The notes under the pieces: generated by a model
What the model saw: only the letters and a program-made list of their open reading frames with translations
The model's database searches: none
Told to the model about the DNA's origin: nothing
Translations under genes and position numbers: made by a program
Part shown: positions 29,439 to 38,517 of the stretch, one piece after another
How positions within the stretch are numbered: position 1 is the first letter of the stretch
How the letters are laid out: each line of letters starts with the position of its first letter
Source of the DNA: Hymenobacter tibetensis
GTDB lineage: Bacteria > Bacteroidota > Bacteroidia > Cytophagales > Hymenobacteraceae
Assembly (NCBI RefSeq): GCF_022827545.1
Contig: NZ_CP094669.1
Span: 3,066,001 to 3,130,000, forward strand
DNA length: 64,000 bases
Direction: 5' to 3'

Positions 29439-31061
29439 ATGACGAATTCCGCCGCCACTGTCCTCACTCGCCTACGACCCTTGGGTTTCACGGAAGTCAC
29501 TCAAATACACCTCAACCTTACGCCCGATGAACTGGTGCAACAAGCACTACATCGGCAGGAAGGTGTCCTGACTGATACTGGAGCTTTAATGGCCGACACC
29601 GGCACGTTTACGGGCCGTTCGCCCAAAGACCGGTTTATTGTTCGAGATGCCAACACGGCCGACAGTGTGTGGTGGGGCGACATCAACATCCCCTTCGACG
29701 CTGAGAAATTCGATCAGCTGCACCAAAAGATGGTGGCGTACCTGGCCGACAAGGAGCTTTACGTTCGTGAAGCCTATGCTGGCGCCAACCCCGATTACCA
29801 GCTCAAGTTGCGCGTGGTGAACGAGCTAGCTTGGCACAACTTATTCTGCTACAACATGTTCTTGCGCCCTGAGCCCGGCGCAGACACCAGTTGGACGCCG
29901 GATTTCTCTATTATCTGTGCTCCTGGTTTTGAGGCCGATCCGGCGGTAGATGGCACGCGGCAGAAAAACTTTGCCATCATCAACTTCTCGAAGAAGATGA
30001 TTTTGCTGGGTGGCACGGGCTACGCCGGTGAAATGAAGAAGGGCATTTTCGGAGTACTCAATTATCTCCTTCCGCACCAGATGCACACGCTACCCATGCA
30101 CTGCTCGGCCAATGTGGGTAGAGACGGCGACACCGCTATTTTCTTCGGCCTCTCCGGCACCGGAAAAACCACGCTTTCCGCCGACCCTAACCGGGGCCTT
30201 GTAGGCGACGATGAGCACGGCTGGACACCAGATGCCGGCATATTCAACTTTGAGGGTGGCTGCTACGCCAAGGTTATCGACCTGAGCGCGGAGAAAGAGC
30301 CGGAAATATGGAATGCCATTCGCGCTGGTGCTATTGTAGAAAACACTCGCTTCATTCCTGGCACCACTACCGTCGACTACGCCAACAAATCGGTGACGGA
30401 AAACACTCGTACGGCTTACCCTATTCATTTCATCCCGAATGCCATTGAGCCCTCGGTAGCCGATGCCCCCAAGAATATTTTCTTCTTGACAGCCGATGCC
30501 TTCGGGGTGCTCCCTCCTATCAGCCGCCTAGACAAGAGCCACGCCATGTATCATTTCATGTCGGGCTACACGGCCAAAGTAGCGGGCACCGAAATGGGCA
30601 TTACGGAGCCGCAAACCACATTCTCGGCGTGTTTTGGGGCCGTGTTCCTGCCTCTGCACCCAACCAAATACGCCGAAATGCTCGGCAAGAAAATGGATGA
30701 GAACCCGGATGTGAATGTGTGGCTGATAAACACCGGCTGGACAGGTGGTTCCTACGGCGTGGGTTCTCGCATGAAACTAAGCTACACGCGGGCCATGATT
30801 ACGGCAGCGCTCGACGGGGAATTAACTAACGTGGAATTCAGCACCCACCCTATTTTCGGTGTGTCGGTACCTGCTTATGTGCCCAACGTTCCCGACCATA
30901 TTCTCGATCCACGTGACACGTGGGCTGACAAAGAGGGCTATGATAGAACCGCCGCTGACTTAGCTACCAAGTTTGTTGAGAATTTCAAGAAGTACGCAGA
31001 TTTCGCAAACGCTGAAATATTGGCGGGTGCTCCCAAGGCAGAACTGGTTGCTAGCGTATAA
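29439..31061 (+). CDS. pckA: ATP-dependent phosphoenolpyruvate carboxykinase
   Basis: PckA converts oxaloacetate and ATP to PEP, CO2 and ADP, the first step of gluconeogenesis. The chosen ATG at 29439 gives 540 residues, the normal size; upstream in-frame codons to 29358 are a non-conserved extension. Key motifs are TGRSPKDRFIV near residue 60, HCSANVG near 225, the kinase-1a P-loop GLSGTGKTTLS near 240, the metal-binding GDDEHGW near 262 and NTGWTGGSYGVGSRM near 430. It stands alone, followed by a terminator. Confidence 0.97.
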   Translation: MTNSAATVLTRLRPLGFTEVTQIHLNLTPDELVQQALHRQEGVLTDTGALMADTGTFTGRSPKDRFIVRDANTADSVWWGDINIPFDAEKFDQLHQKMVAYLADKELYVREAYAGANPDYQLKLRVVNELAWHNLFCYNMFLRPEPGADTSWTPDFSIICAPGFEADPAVDGTRQKNFAIINFSKKMILLGGTGYAGEMKKGIFGVLNYLLPHQMHTLPMHCSANVGRDGDTAIFFGLSGTGKTTLSADPNRGLVGDDEHGWTPDAGIFNFEGGCYAKVIDLSAEKEPEIWNAIRAGAIVENTRFIPGTTTVDYANKSVTENTRTAYPIHFIPNAIEPSVADAPKNIFFLTADAFGVLPPISRLDKSHAMYHFMSGYTAKVAGTEMGITEPQTTFSACFGAVFLPLHPTKYAEMLGKKMDENPDVNVWLINTGWTGGSYGVGSRMKLSYTRAMITAALDGELTNVEFSTHPIFGVSVPAYVPNVPDHILDPRDTWADKEGYDRTAADLATKFVENFKKYADFANAEILAGAPKAELVASV

Positions 31062-31082
31062 AGTAGATAGCCGCTCATAGTG

Positions 31083-31115
31083 AAAGCCCCGTTGGTATTA
31101 AGCCCGCGGGGCTTT
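31083..31115 (+). terminator. Rho-independent terminator of pckA
   Basis: AAAGCCCCG pairs with CGGGGCTTT around a 15-nt loop and runs into TTTTT, 21 nt after the pckA stop. Confidence 0.8.
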
Positions 31116-31391
31116 TTCGTTGTAGTAGCTGTTGTCTAGTTTATGGCCCACTGCAATAAACCATTGACGCAAGGCAGGATATACTGTGGCATCAGTTTGA
31201 ATTTCTTTTCCGCTGTCATTTGGCATTTGCTCGCATCCAAAGCAAATGTGAACTGTAGTCTGCACTAGTCATAGGAACATACCTATTGCTTGCCGTTGAG
31301 GGTAGATGAGCAAGAGTAAGACAACCCGCCCAAAGTTGGGTTTTATGGGCTAATTTTGCGGCTTCAATGTACCCTTTACTCTTCTGTATTC
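31116..31391. other. Intergenic region before the S1/P1 nuclease gene
   Basis: No gene is supported. TAATTTTG at 31351-31358 fits the -7 consensus TAnnTTTG and would give a leader of about 30 nt to the ATG at 31392; the -33 element is unclear. Confidence 0.4.
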
Positions 31392-32177
31392 ATGCGCAAG
31401 CGCTTCCTGCCAGTTGTACTGCTGTTGCTCACTCCTCTCCACTTATGGGCCTGGGGAGTAGACGGGCACCGCGCCATTGGCAAAATTGCCGAGAATCACC
31501 TGTCCCGTCGTACTAAAAAGGAAATTCAGAAGCTGTTGGGCACTGAAACCCTGCCACTGGTTAGCACGTGGCCCGACGAAATTCGCTACTACCCGGAATT
31601 CAAAGAAACGGCTCCTTGGCACTACGTGAACACGGCATCTGGCCTGAACCACGACCAATACGTGCAGCAACTCAAAGCCCAAACAGAGCCTAACGCTTAC
31701 AGTGCGCTGATAACGCAGCTGGGAATTTTGAAGGACTCCAAGAAGACGCAGCCGGAACGTTTGGCAGCTCTCAAGTTTGTGGTTCATATCGTGGGCGATG
31801 TGCATCAGCCCCTGCACGCGGGCCATGCCGAGGACAAAGGCGGCAATGATATCAAGCTGAAGTACCGCGGCAAGGACACCAACCTGCACAGCCTCTGGGA
31901 TAGTGGCCTACTTGACTATCAAGGGCTTACCTACACCGAAATAGCGGGCCAGTACGAGCACCACCTGCGCGGCCAGCAAGTGAAGGCTTGGCAGAAAGAC
32001 GCGCCAGAGCAGTGGCTGTGGGAGTCATATCAGGCCAGCGAGAAGATATATGGAGATGCCCCCGCCAACGGTGACGTCGACTACAAGTACTATCCTGCTC
32101 ACGCCGAGCTGATGAAACTGCGCATCGAGCAGGCCGGCGTACGCTTAGCAGCTATTCTAAACGAAACCCTCAAGTAA
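31392..32177 (+). CDS. Secreted S1/P1-type zinc nuclease
   Basis: The 261-residue precursor has a signal peptide (RKRFLPVVLLLLTPLHLWA) whose predicted cleavage exposes the N-terminal Trp of WGVDGHRAIG; in this family that Trp and the nearby His bind the trinuclear zinc cluster. Further ligands are in HYVN near residue 80, HIVGDVHQPLHAGH near 135 and GGNDI plus NLHSLWDSG near 160. The enzyme hydrolyses single-stranded DNA and RNA, here probably in the periplasm or outside for phosphate or nucleoside scavenging. Length matches the family. Confidence 0.93.
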   Translation: MRKRFLPVVLLLLTPLHLWAWGVDGHRAIGKIAENHLSRRTKKEIQKLLGTETLPLVSTWPDEIRYYPEFKETAPWHYVNTASGLNHDQYVQQLKAQTEPNAYSALITQLGILKDSKKTQPERLAALKFVVHIVGDVHQPLHAGHAEDKGGNDIKLKYRGKDTNLHSLWDSGLLDYQGLTYTEIAGQYEHHLRGQQVKAWQKDAPEQWLWESYQASEKIYGDAPANGDVDYKYYPAHAELMKLRIEQAGVRLAAILNETLK

Positions 32178-32258
32178 GTGGTAGCGCCGTAAGCAAGCCA
32201 GCAGCCTAGCTGCTCTTTCTGGCTACGCAAGCCCTGCTGGCTCTGGCTGGCAGGGTTT

Positions 32259-32289
32259 TCTGTTTCAACTGCGCATCCCTCTATCTTTG
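32259..32289 (+). promoter_or_regulatory. Promoter of rsmE, apparently giving a leaderless mRNA
   Basis: TATCTTTG at 32282-32289 fits the -7 consensus TAnnTTTG, with TCTG 19 nt upstream as a near-match to the -33 element. It ends 4 nt before the rsmE ATG, so the predicted start of transcription falls at the start codon. Confidence 0.55.
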
Positions 32290-32293
32290 CCTT

Positions 32294-32995
32294 ATGCCGC
32301 ACACTTTCTATGCTCCCGACCTAGCGGGCACCACCTACACGCTACCTGAAGACGAAAGCAAACACGCAGTGCGGGTGCTGCGCCTAACCACAGGCGAGAC
32401 TGTAGAGTTGGTAAATGGCCGCGGCGGCGTCTTTCGGGCCGAAGTGGAGGCCGCCGATGCGAAGCGCTGCCGGTTGCGCGTGGTTGAGGGACAACAGGTG
32501 CCGCGCCGTTCCTACTTTGTGCACGTAGCCGTGGCCCCCACCAAAAACCTCGACCGGATGGAGTGGCTGGTGGAAAAGGCTACTGAGATAGGGGTCGACA
32601 GGTTATCGTTTCTGCGCTGTGCCCGTTCCGAGCGGCGTGAGCTCAAGCTGGACCGCCTGCACAAAATTGCGGTTAGCGCCCTCAAGCAATCAGGTCAGGC
32701 GTGGCTGCCAGAAATGGATGAGCTGGCGGACTTCGCGGCGTTTTTACCCACTGTGGCCGGCGACACTACGTTTATTGCGCATTTAGAAGAGGGAGAGCGG
32801 ACGCCACTGGCTCGCGTAGCTGCCGCTGCCAGTGGCTGCTGCGTTCTTATTGGCCCGGAGGGCGACTTTACCCCACAAGAAATTGAAGCCGCCTTTGCCC
32901 GTGGTATTCGCCCGGTTACGCTCGGAGCCTCACGGTTGCGCACTGAAACCGCCGCGCTGGCCGCCGTCCACACCGTGCATGTCGTGCGAGAATAA
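32294..32995 (+). CDS. rsmE: 16S rRNA m3U1498 methyltransferase RsmE
   Basis: RsmE methylates N3 of U1498 in 16S rRNA using S-adenosylmethionine. The 233-residue protein has the N-terminal PUA-like domain (HAVRVLRLTTGETVELVNGRGG) and the SPOUT-class C-terminal domain with LVEKATEIGVDRL, GPEGDFTPQEIEAAF and LGASRLRTETAAL, the knot that binds the cofactor. Length and motif order are standard. The promoter element lies directly before the ATG. It converges on the rtcB gene, 22 nt away. Confidence 0.95.
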   Translation: MPHTFYAPDLAGTTYTLPEDESKHAVRVLRLTTGETVELVNGRGGVFRAEVEAADAKRCRLRVVEGQQVPRRSYFVHVAVAPTKNLDRMEWLVEKATEIGVDRLSFLRCARSERRELKLDRLHKIAVSALKQSGQAWLPEMDELADFAAFLPTVAGDTTFIAHLEEGERTPLARVAAAASGCCVLIGPEGDFTPQEIEAAFARGIRPVTLGASRLRTETAALAAVHTVHVVRE

Positions 32996-33017
32996 GTAAC
33001 TGCACTTGCCGATGCCG

Positions 33018-34451
33018 TTATTCCGCCTGCAGCGCCGAGCCATCGGCCTGGGAATCGGCGGCCGCTAAACGAGCAGCTTCCTTGGCTAGCTTCTTTTTAC
33101 GCCAGGGCGCATCTTGCTCCCAATCGCCGGCCATGATGCAGCCGTAGGGCTGAATCTCGTCGATGGTGGTAGCCAAGTTGAAATCCGTAATCTGCTGCTT
33201 GACGTCGCTAGCATCCTTGTAGGCGCTAGGCAACTCGGAAATATCAATTTGATTGAAGTAAAACCGAGCGTCAATACCCTGGGTTTCCTCGGCAAAGAGG
33301 TCTTCTTTGGTTTGGCCAAGCTTGCTGTATTTGTGGCGGGTGCGGCTCAGGTTTCGGCCGGCCCCGTGGGGCGCGAAGCCTAGGTTGGTGCCGGTGGTGG
33401 TGCCTTCCACAATCAGAATAGGTTGGGCCATATTCAGCGGAATGATGCGTGGCCCCGTGATGTCGGGCATAAACTTCGGGTCGAGCGGCGTGGCTCCCTT
33501 GGCGTGGTAGTACAAGTCACCGTCGCGAAACACGAAATTATGCTCGTTCCAGTAGCGCTGCTGCACTGCAGCCCCAAGTTCTCTACTAATGGCCTCGTGC
33601 AGACATAGGTGATTTTGTTTGGTCCATTTCCGAACAGTTTGCAGCGCCGCCCAGTACTGCGCGCCTTCTTCTGACTCGCTGGGAATCCAAGCGTTGTGCG
33701 GGTTGGTTTCCGGCGAAAGCACCTGGCGGAATCGTTCGGCTACTTTCATGCCTTGCGTGTAGAGCGCGGCGCCTACGCCTCGGGAGCCGTGATGAGTCAC
33801 CAATACTGTGTCGCCGGTAGCACGCGAAATCCCAACGTAAAGAAAGTGGTTGCCATCACCTTGCGTGCCTAGATGCTCGCGGGCGAAGTTGAGGCTGCGC
33901 AACGAGTTGAGGAATGGATTGGTGTGAAACTCTGCCTCTATTTCTGCGGGCAACCCAAACTGCCGCTCGGGCGAGCGGCCACCAGGACCGAAATGCGTGA
34001 TTTGCTGCGCAGTGTCGAGCACGCTTTTAGGGTTCACCTTGCCCAGATTGGTTAGCATCACGGAGCAGCATATATCGGCGCTGTGCATGCCGGGGTGAAT
34101 GGCATTACGGGTAACCACAATGCCGCCGACCGGAATAGTGCCCAAAGGTCCAGCTGGGCAGGCGTCAGGCATGATGGCGCCGGCCACCACCGTTGGCGTA
34201 CGCATCAGTTGCTGCATCGACTGCCTCACGTAGTCGATGTTGGCTTGCTCCACCGCCGTGTCGGCCCGAATATTCTCATGAAAAGGCACTGGCTCGTTCA
34301 GCAAGGGCAGTTCTGGCGCAGGCCTCATGGTATCGAGGTAGGCCAACAGGGCGTCGCCTTCCAGATGGTGGGCATTGATATGCTCAAGAACTTCCTTGAA
34401 CCGCTTACCGGGCTTCAACCCCAGCGCTATTAGATCTTTGCCGGTTACCAT
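33018..34451 (-). CDS. rtcB: RtcB-family RNA ligase (divergent subtype)
   Basis: RtcB joins RNA 2',3'-cyclic phosphate or 3'-phosphate ends to 5'-OH ends using GTP and Mn. The 477-residue protein keeps GDGNHFLYVG near 198, HHGSRGVG at 220-227, HNFVFRDGD near 304 and HGAGRNLSR at 362-370, which contains the histidine that is guanylylated in studied RtcBs. The motif normally reading DIGCGM is DICCSV (126-131), so the metal-binding cysteine remains but flanking glycines are replaced; this marks a paralogous subtype. No archease, RtcA or RtcR is adjacent. It may repair cleaved tRNA or rRNA. Confidence 0.9.
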   Translation of the reverse strand: MVTGKDLIALGLKPGKRFKEVLEHINAHHLEGDALLAYLDTMRPAPELPLLNEPVPFHENIRADTAVEQANIDYVRQSMQQLMRTPTVVAGAIMPDACPAGPLGTIPVGGIVVTRNAIHPGMHSADICCSVMLTNLGKVNPKSVLDTAQQITHFGPGGRSPERQFGLPAEIEAEFHTNPFLNSLRSLNFAREHLGTQGDGNHFLYVGISRATGDTVLVTHHGSRGVGAALYTQGMKVAERFRQVLSPETNPHNAWIPSESEEGAQYWAALQTVRKWTKQNHLCLHEAISRELGAAVQQRYWNEHNFVFRDGDLYYHAKGATPLDPKFMPDITGPRIIPLNMAQPILIVEGTTTGTNLGFAPHGAGRNLSRTRHKYSKLGQTKEDLFAEETQGIDARFYFNQIDISELPSAYKDASDVKQQITDFNLATTIDEIQPYGCIMAGDWEQDAPWRKKKLAKEAARLAAADSQADGSALQAE

Positions 34452-34666
34452 AAAGGATGGATAGGGTATCGTGACGGAGTAAGTGGTTTATCGATCAGCA
34501 AGAAATGAGGGGAACCGCAGCAACCCACCAGATGCCTACGCGCCTTGGAGCACACATCAGGCTCGACAATAATAGACAAACAACTTGAACCGATACTACA
34601 AGCCTGAACTTTCTCGGTTATCTATTACTTTGTTTGCTAATACGCCTGTTCTGGGTTGAATATCTT

Positions 34667-35329
34667 ATGCTGAAAAACCTGCTGACTTTTCTGCTTCTGT
34701 TTTGTCTTACGGCTGCCGCGCCGCTAGCTCCTAGCTTCCGCATAGCCAAGCTGCACTACGGCGGCGGCGGCGACTGGTACGCCAACAAAACCTCGTTGCC
34801 CAACCTGATTCGCTACTGCAACCAGACGTTGCACACCAACATCGCGCCCGACGAGGCTACCGTGGAGCTGGATTCACCGGAGTTGCTGACATACCCGTTC
34901 GTGCACATGACGGGCCACGGCAACGTGGCTTTCACCGAAGGCGAGGCAAAAAACCTGCGGCGCTACCTTATTGGCGGGGGCTTTCTGCACATCGACGACA
35001 ATTACGGCCTCGATAAATTCATCCGGCCTGAAATGAAGAAGGTGTTTCCCGAGCTAGACTTTGTGGAGCTTCCTTTCTCCCACCCGATCTATCATCAGAA
35101 GTTCCAGTTCCCGAAGGGATTACCTAAAGTGCATGAGCACGACGCCAAGCGCCCGCAAGGTTTCGGGTTGCTCTACAAAGGACGATTGGTGTGCTTCTAC
35201 AGCTATGAGTGCGACTTAGGCAACGGCTGGGAAGACCTCGGCACCTATCCCGAAGACACACCCGCTACCCACGATGCCGCTTTGCGTATGGGGGCCAACC
35301 TCGTTACGTATGCCTTAACGCAAGACTAA
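34667..35329 (+). CDS. DUF4159 protein, secreted
   Basis: The ATG at 34667 precedes a signal peptide (LKNLLTFLLLFCLTAAAPLAPS). The 220-residue protein has the DUF4159 features: RIAKLHYGGGGDWYANKTSL at the start, HMTGHGNVAFTEGEAKNLRR near 85 and GGGFLHIDDNYGLDKFIRPE near 108, a glutamine-amidotransferase-like (ThuA/BatA-type) fold. In Bacteroidota and Planctomycetota it often accompanies MoxR-type AAA ATPase and DUF58 genes, but none are here. Function unknown. It ends before a very long hairpin. Confidence 0.85.
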   Translation: MLKNLLTFLLLFCLTAAAPLAPSFRIAKLHYGGGGDWYANKTSLPNLIRYCNQTLHTNIAPDEATVELDSPELLTYPFVHMTGHGNVAFTEGEAKNLRRYLIGGGFLHIDDNYGLDKFIRPEMKKVFPELDFVELPFSHPIYHQKFQFPKGLPKVHEHDAKRPQGFGLLYKGRLVCFYSYECDLGNGWEDLGTYPEDTPATHDAALRMGANLVTYALTQD

Positions 35330-35362
35330 CACACCAATCGGTGCTGTTGCTTAGGCCTTCAA

Positions 35363-35413
35363 CAAACTGCGCCCAACGTTAGGTCAAGTTGACCTGACGT
35401 TGGGCGCAGTTTG
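35363..35413. terminator. Long hairpin between convergent genes (25-bp stem)
   Basis: 35363-35387 pairs with 35389-35413 with one G-U pair out of 25, leaving almost no loop. It lies between the convergent DUF4159 gene and the gene at 35437-35988, so it probably terminates both transcripts although it lacks a long T run. Confidence 0.65.
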
Positions 35414-35436
35414 CGTCTGAACAGTTCTGACAACGC

Positions 35437-35988
35437 TTAAAACCTGCGCTGCAAAATCTCACCCAGCACAAAAGCGGCTCGTAAATCGGCCGGATTCCGT
35501 AGCCGGTCGGCTAAACTGCTGGATGGCTGCTCTTTGCGGCGAGTTTGTGTGCGACTCCAATAATCCTCCTGGCCGTGCTGCGTATTGGCGCGGGGCAAAG
35601 CGGCGGCTCGCCTGGCTTCATGCAGCGGAACTTCCAACGAGCGGGCTTCTCTGGACTTCTCCAAGGACTTTGGTATCACTGTGGTTTGCTCTAGGCTCCG
35701 AGGAACCGGCACTTTTTCCTGGGGGAGCGGTCGGCCGGCTGGGGTGGTTTGCTTATTGGCAGGAACGGCCGGCGCGGACGCCGTGGCTGGATTACCAGCG
35801 GTGTTTTGGGCCTGCATCTGCTTGAGCATTTCCTGAAAAGAAGCGGTAGGCAGCGGGGGCACTTTGCCCGTAGACTTCGGCCGTTCGCGTTGCTCACGGG
35901 CCATAGCCTCACGGGCTTTTTGGATCATGCGCCACACAAATACGCCAACGCCCAGCAGAATCCAGAGTAGTGTTTGCAGCTTTTCCAT
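35437..35988 (-). CDS. Single-pass membrane protein with disordered tail, unknown
   Basis: The 183-residue product begins with a membrane segment (KLQTLLWILLGVGVFVWRMIQKA) followed by a basic and Gln/Pro/Ala-rich disordered region (about 25-140) and a short helical C-terminus (SLADRLRNPADLRAAFVLGEILQRRF) that looks like the conserved functional part. I do not recognise the family; the topology suggests an inner-membrane-anchored cytoplasmic protein. It is the downstream neighbour of the acyltransferase gene on the same strand, 74 nt apart. Confidence 0.65.
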   Translation of the reverse strand: MEKLQTLLWILLGVGVFVWRMIQKAREAMAREQRERPKSTGKVPPLPTASFQEMLKQMQAQNTAGNPATASAPAVPANKQTTPAGRPLPQEKVPVPRSLEQTTVIPKSLEKSREARSLEVPLHEARRAAALPRANTQHGQEDYWSRTQTRRKEQPSSSLADRLRNPADLRAAFVLGEILQRRF

Positions 35989-36062
35989 ACCAAAACGCTA
36001 AGGTTAACGAGTGCACGCTTGAGTACCTAAACAGGTTGCCTTCCAGTTGGGCCTGCTTCCAC

Positions 36063-36635
36063 TTAACGAACGCCTTTCTCTGGAAAGCGGCCCGACTTAG
36101 TACGATAAAAAGCTTTGATTTTTTCTAGATCAGCTTCGTAGTCGCCGGTGGGGTAAATAGCCGGACCAACCCCCGCTTCCTTTTTCTTGTAATCGAGAAA
36201 GCCCAACAGAATAGGCACCCCGGCGCCCAACGCAGCAAAATAGAACCCTTTGCGCCAACGAGGCTGGTAGGCCCGGGTTCCTTCCGGAGTGATAAGGATT
36301 ACCAGTTCGTCGCGCTCATCGAACAGCTGAACCATGCCGTCTACTAGGCTGTTGTTTTTGCTCCGGTCCACGGCCAGCCCGCCTAAGGAGCGCACCAGGC
36401 CACCGAGAAGCGGAATTGTAGTCCACTCTTTTTTGATGGTCAGCCGCACGTCCACGTCCATGAGGAAAAAGGCCGCACGGGCCATAATAAAGTCCCAGTT
36501 GCTGGTGTGAGGAGCGGCAATCATCATGCTCTTCTTGATGGTGGGCGGCACTACGCCGTTGAGCTTCCAGCCAGCTACCCAGAAAATTGCTTTAGCGATG
36601 TAGTACCAGAACGTAGAGGTTTTGCGCGCAGCCAT
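36063..36635 (-). CDS. 1-acyl-sn-glycerol-3-phosphate acyltransferase family protein
   Basis: The 190-residue protein has the PlsC-family motifs: APHTSNWDF (the HxxxxD catalytic motif) near residue 48, KNNSLVDGM near 95 and TPEGTRAYQPRWRKGFYFAA near 118. Such enzymes transfer fatty acyl chains to lysophospholipids at the inner membrane. The short form with TSNWDF is a subgroup found in Bacteroidota and Proteobacteria, distinct from the housekeeping PlsC. The patatin-like phospholipase gene lies 65 nt upstream on the same strand, a possible deacylation/reacylation pair. Confidence 0.88.
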   Translation of the reverse strand: MAARKTSTFWYYIAKAIFWVAGWKLNGVVPPTIKKSMMIAAPHTSNWDFIMARAAFFLMDVDVRLTIKKEWTTIPLLGGLVRSLGGLAVDRSKNNSLVDGMVQLFDERDELVILITPEGTRAYQPRWRKGFYFAALGAGVPILLGFLDYKKKEAGVGPAIYPTGDYEADLEKIKAFYRTKSGRFPEKGVR

Positions 36636-36699
36636 GCAGAAAATAAGGGCCTGTGTGGGTTCAGGCCGGAAGTAAAGCTAGAAGTAAATGCTTGAATTG

Positions 36700-37533
36700 C
36701 TAAAGCGAGTCACCCGGCTCGCTGGTAGAGCTTCCCTGAAGCAGCGCCGTTAGGGCTGTGGCCTGCGCCATGGTATGCTGATAGCCGATATCGAACAACT
36801 CCTGCCCCAACCGGTAGTCGAGTGTACGATACAGGCGCAGTTCTGGTGGTTCCAGCAGCAAATCGCACTGCTGCTTGTTGAGCGTGGTGTTGGCGTTAAT
36901 GGCCAGGTTGAGAGTGCGCTCCACCAGCGTCCGGAACGTGGTAACGCGCGCCGCCCGGTTGGTGGGGTTGCAATTGACGCCTATCACGCGCAGGCCTTTG
37001 CCTAGCAGAGGCTCCACGGGCAAGTTGTTGAGCAATCCGCCGTCTACCAGTTGCCGACCTTCAAACTCAACTGGCCGGTACAGAATAGGCACGGCAGAAG
37101 AAGCCAGCAGCGGCGGAATCAGCAGGCCCGCTGAGAAATAAACGGAAACACCCTCGGTCAGGTCAGTGGCTACCAGCGTCAGAGGGCGGTGCAGATCGGC
37201 AAAGGTGCACTCCGCGCCCAAGTGCTGCGCCAATAACACCTGCACGGCGTCGAGGCGAAGTAAGCCGTAGCGGCTGAGCGAGAGGCGGGTGAGGCGGGTG
37301 AAATTGACGCTGGTGAACAGCCGCAGAATCTCGCGAGGCGCAAAGCCAGCCGCATAAAACGCAGCCGCAATAGCTCCCGACGATACCCCCGATAACTGGG
37401 CCAAGGGTAGTTCCAACTTGTCTAGCGCAGCCAGCACACCCAAATGCGCTATCCCCCGCGCCCCTCCGCCCGACAAAGCCAGCCCCAAGGAGTGGGTAGT
37501 TGCTGATTGCTCCTGTTTAGTTGGGTCGAACAC
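36700..37533 (-). CDS. Patatin-like phospholipase
   Basis: The 277-residue protein has the patatin motifs: the oxyanion GGGARGIAHLG near residue 22, the nucleophile elbow GVSSGAIAAAF (GxSxG) near 49 and the catalytic aspartate in DGGLLNNLPVEP near 165. It hydrolyses acyl esters of phospholipids or neutral lipids. No signal peptide is evident, so it likely acts at the cytoplasmic membrane face. Its downstream neighbour is an acyltransferase on the same strand. Confidence 0.92.
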   Translation of the reverse strand: MFDPTKQEQSATTHSLGLALSGGGARGIAHLGVLAALDKLELPLAQLSGVSSGAIAAAFYAAGFAPREILRLFTSVNFTRLTRLSLSRYGLLRLDAVQVLLAQHLGAECTFADLHRPLTLVATDLTEGVSVYFSAGLLIPPLLASSAVPILYRPVEFEGRQLVDGGLLNNLPVEPLLGKGLRVIGVNCNPTNRAARVTTFRTLVERTLNLAINANTTLNKQQCDLLLEPPELRLYRTLDYRLGQELFDIGYQHTMAQATALTALLQGSSTSEPGDSL

Positions 37534-37595
37534 TAGAACTAAAGCACTTCAGAACCGTGAAAAAATCGTTACAGAAACCGAAAACGCGCTACAGC

Positions 37596-38444
37596 TTACA
37601 GGTCCGATAAGCGCAGCGTCTCGGCCACCCGAATTCCTTTGTCGGTGTGTTGCACAGTGCAGCATTCCACGCTCGGGTCGTGTTCGAGCACCAGCACCCA
37701 GTTTTCGTCGGCGGCCCGGCGCAGCACTTGCTCTTTCTCTGTCATCGTCACCAAGGGGCGCATATCGTAGGCCATTACGTAGGGTAAGGGCACGTGGCCA
37801 GTACTCGGCAGCAAATCAGCCATGAATACTACTGTGCGCTCTTTATAGCGGATCATGGGCAGCATCATCTTCTCAGTGTGGCCATCGGCGAAGATGATTT
37901 CCTGGAAGGCAGGCAATTCGTCCGGCACGCCTGCTGTCGGATTCACAAACTTCAGATGGCCACTCTCCTGAATGGGCAAGATATTCTCCTTCAGAAAGCT
38001 CGCTTTTTCACGCGGATTAGGCGTTACGGCGCAATCCCAGTGCGCCTGGTTGCTCCAATACGTGGCATTCGGGAAGGCAAGTTGCAACTTGTCGTCGGGG
38101 GTCCGTACCACAGAACCACCACAATGGTCGAAGTGCAGGTGGGTCAGAAATACGTCGGTGATGTCAGAGGCCGTAAAGCCGCGCTGACGCAAGGATTTCT
38201 CCAACGTATCGTCGCCGTGCAAGTAAAAGTGCCCCCGAAACTTCTGGTCCTGCTTGTCGCCAATACCATTATCGACGAGGACCAGCCGATTGCCGTCTTC
38301 TACGAGCAGGCAGCGCATGGCCCACGTGCACATGTTGTTGTCGTCGGCGGGATTGAGCTTCTGCCACATGCTCTTAGGAACCACGCCAAACATAGCGCCG
38401 CCGTCTAGCTTAAACAGTCCTGTATCGAGCGTGTGAAGATGCAT
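37596..38444 (-). CDS. MBL-fold metallo-hydrolase
   Basis: The 282-residue protein has the metallo-beta-lactamase-fold zinc motif FLTHLHFDHCGG (HxHxDH) near residue 103, a later metal-binding Asp/His region (IIFADGHTEKMMLP) and HDPSVECCTV near 255. This resembles lactonase or quorum-quenching-like and generic hydrolase branches. No signal peptide is visible. It lies between the patatin and accA genes in the same orientation; whether it shares their transcript is unclear, and the substrate is unknown. Confidence 0.9.
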   Translation of the reverse strand: MHLHTLDTGLFKLDGGAMFGVVPKSMWQKLNPADDNNMCTWAMRCLLVEDGNRLVLVDNGIGDKQDQKFRGHFYLHGDDTLEKSLRQRGFTASDITDVFLTHLHFDHCGGSVVRTPDDKLQLAFPNATYWSNQAHWDCAVTPNPREKASFLKENILPIQESGHLKFVNPTAGVPDELPAFQEIIFADGHTEKMMLPMIRYKERTVVFMADLLPSTGHVPLPYVMAYDMRPLVTMTEKEQVLRRAADENWVLVLEHDPSVECCTVQHTDKGIRVAETLRLSDL

Positions 38445-38517
38445 CGGTTGCTGATTGAGTGATTAAGTACGCCATGAACTGAGGCTGGAGGACAGGTAAG
38501 GATGCCAGGCAACCATT

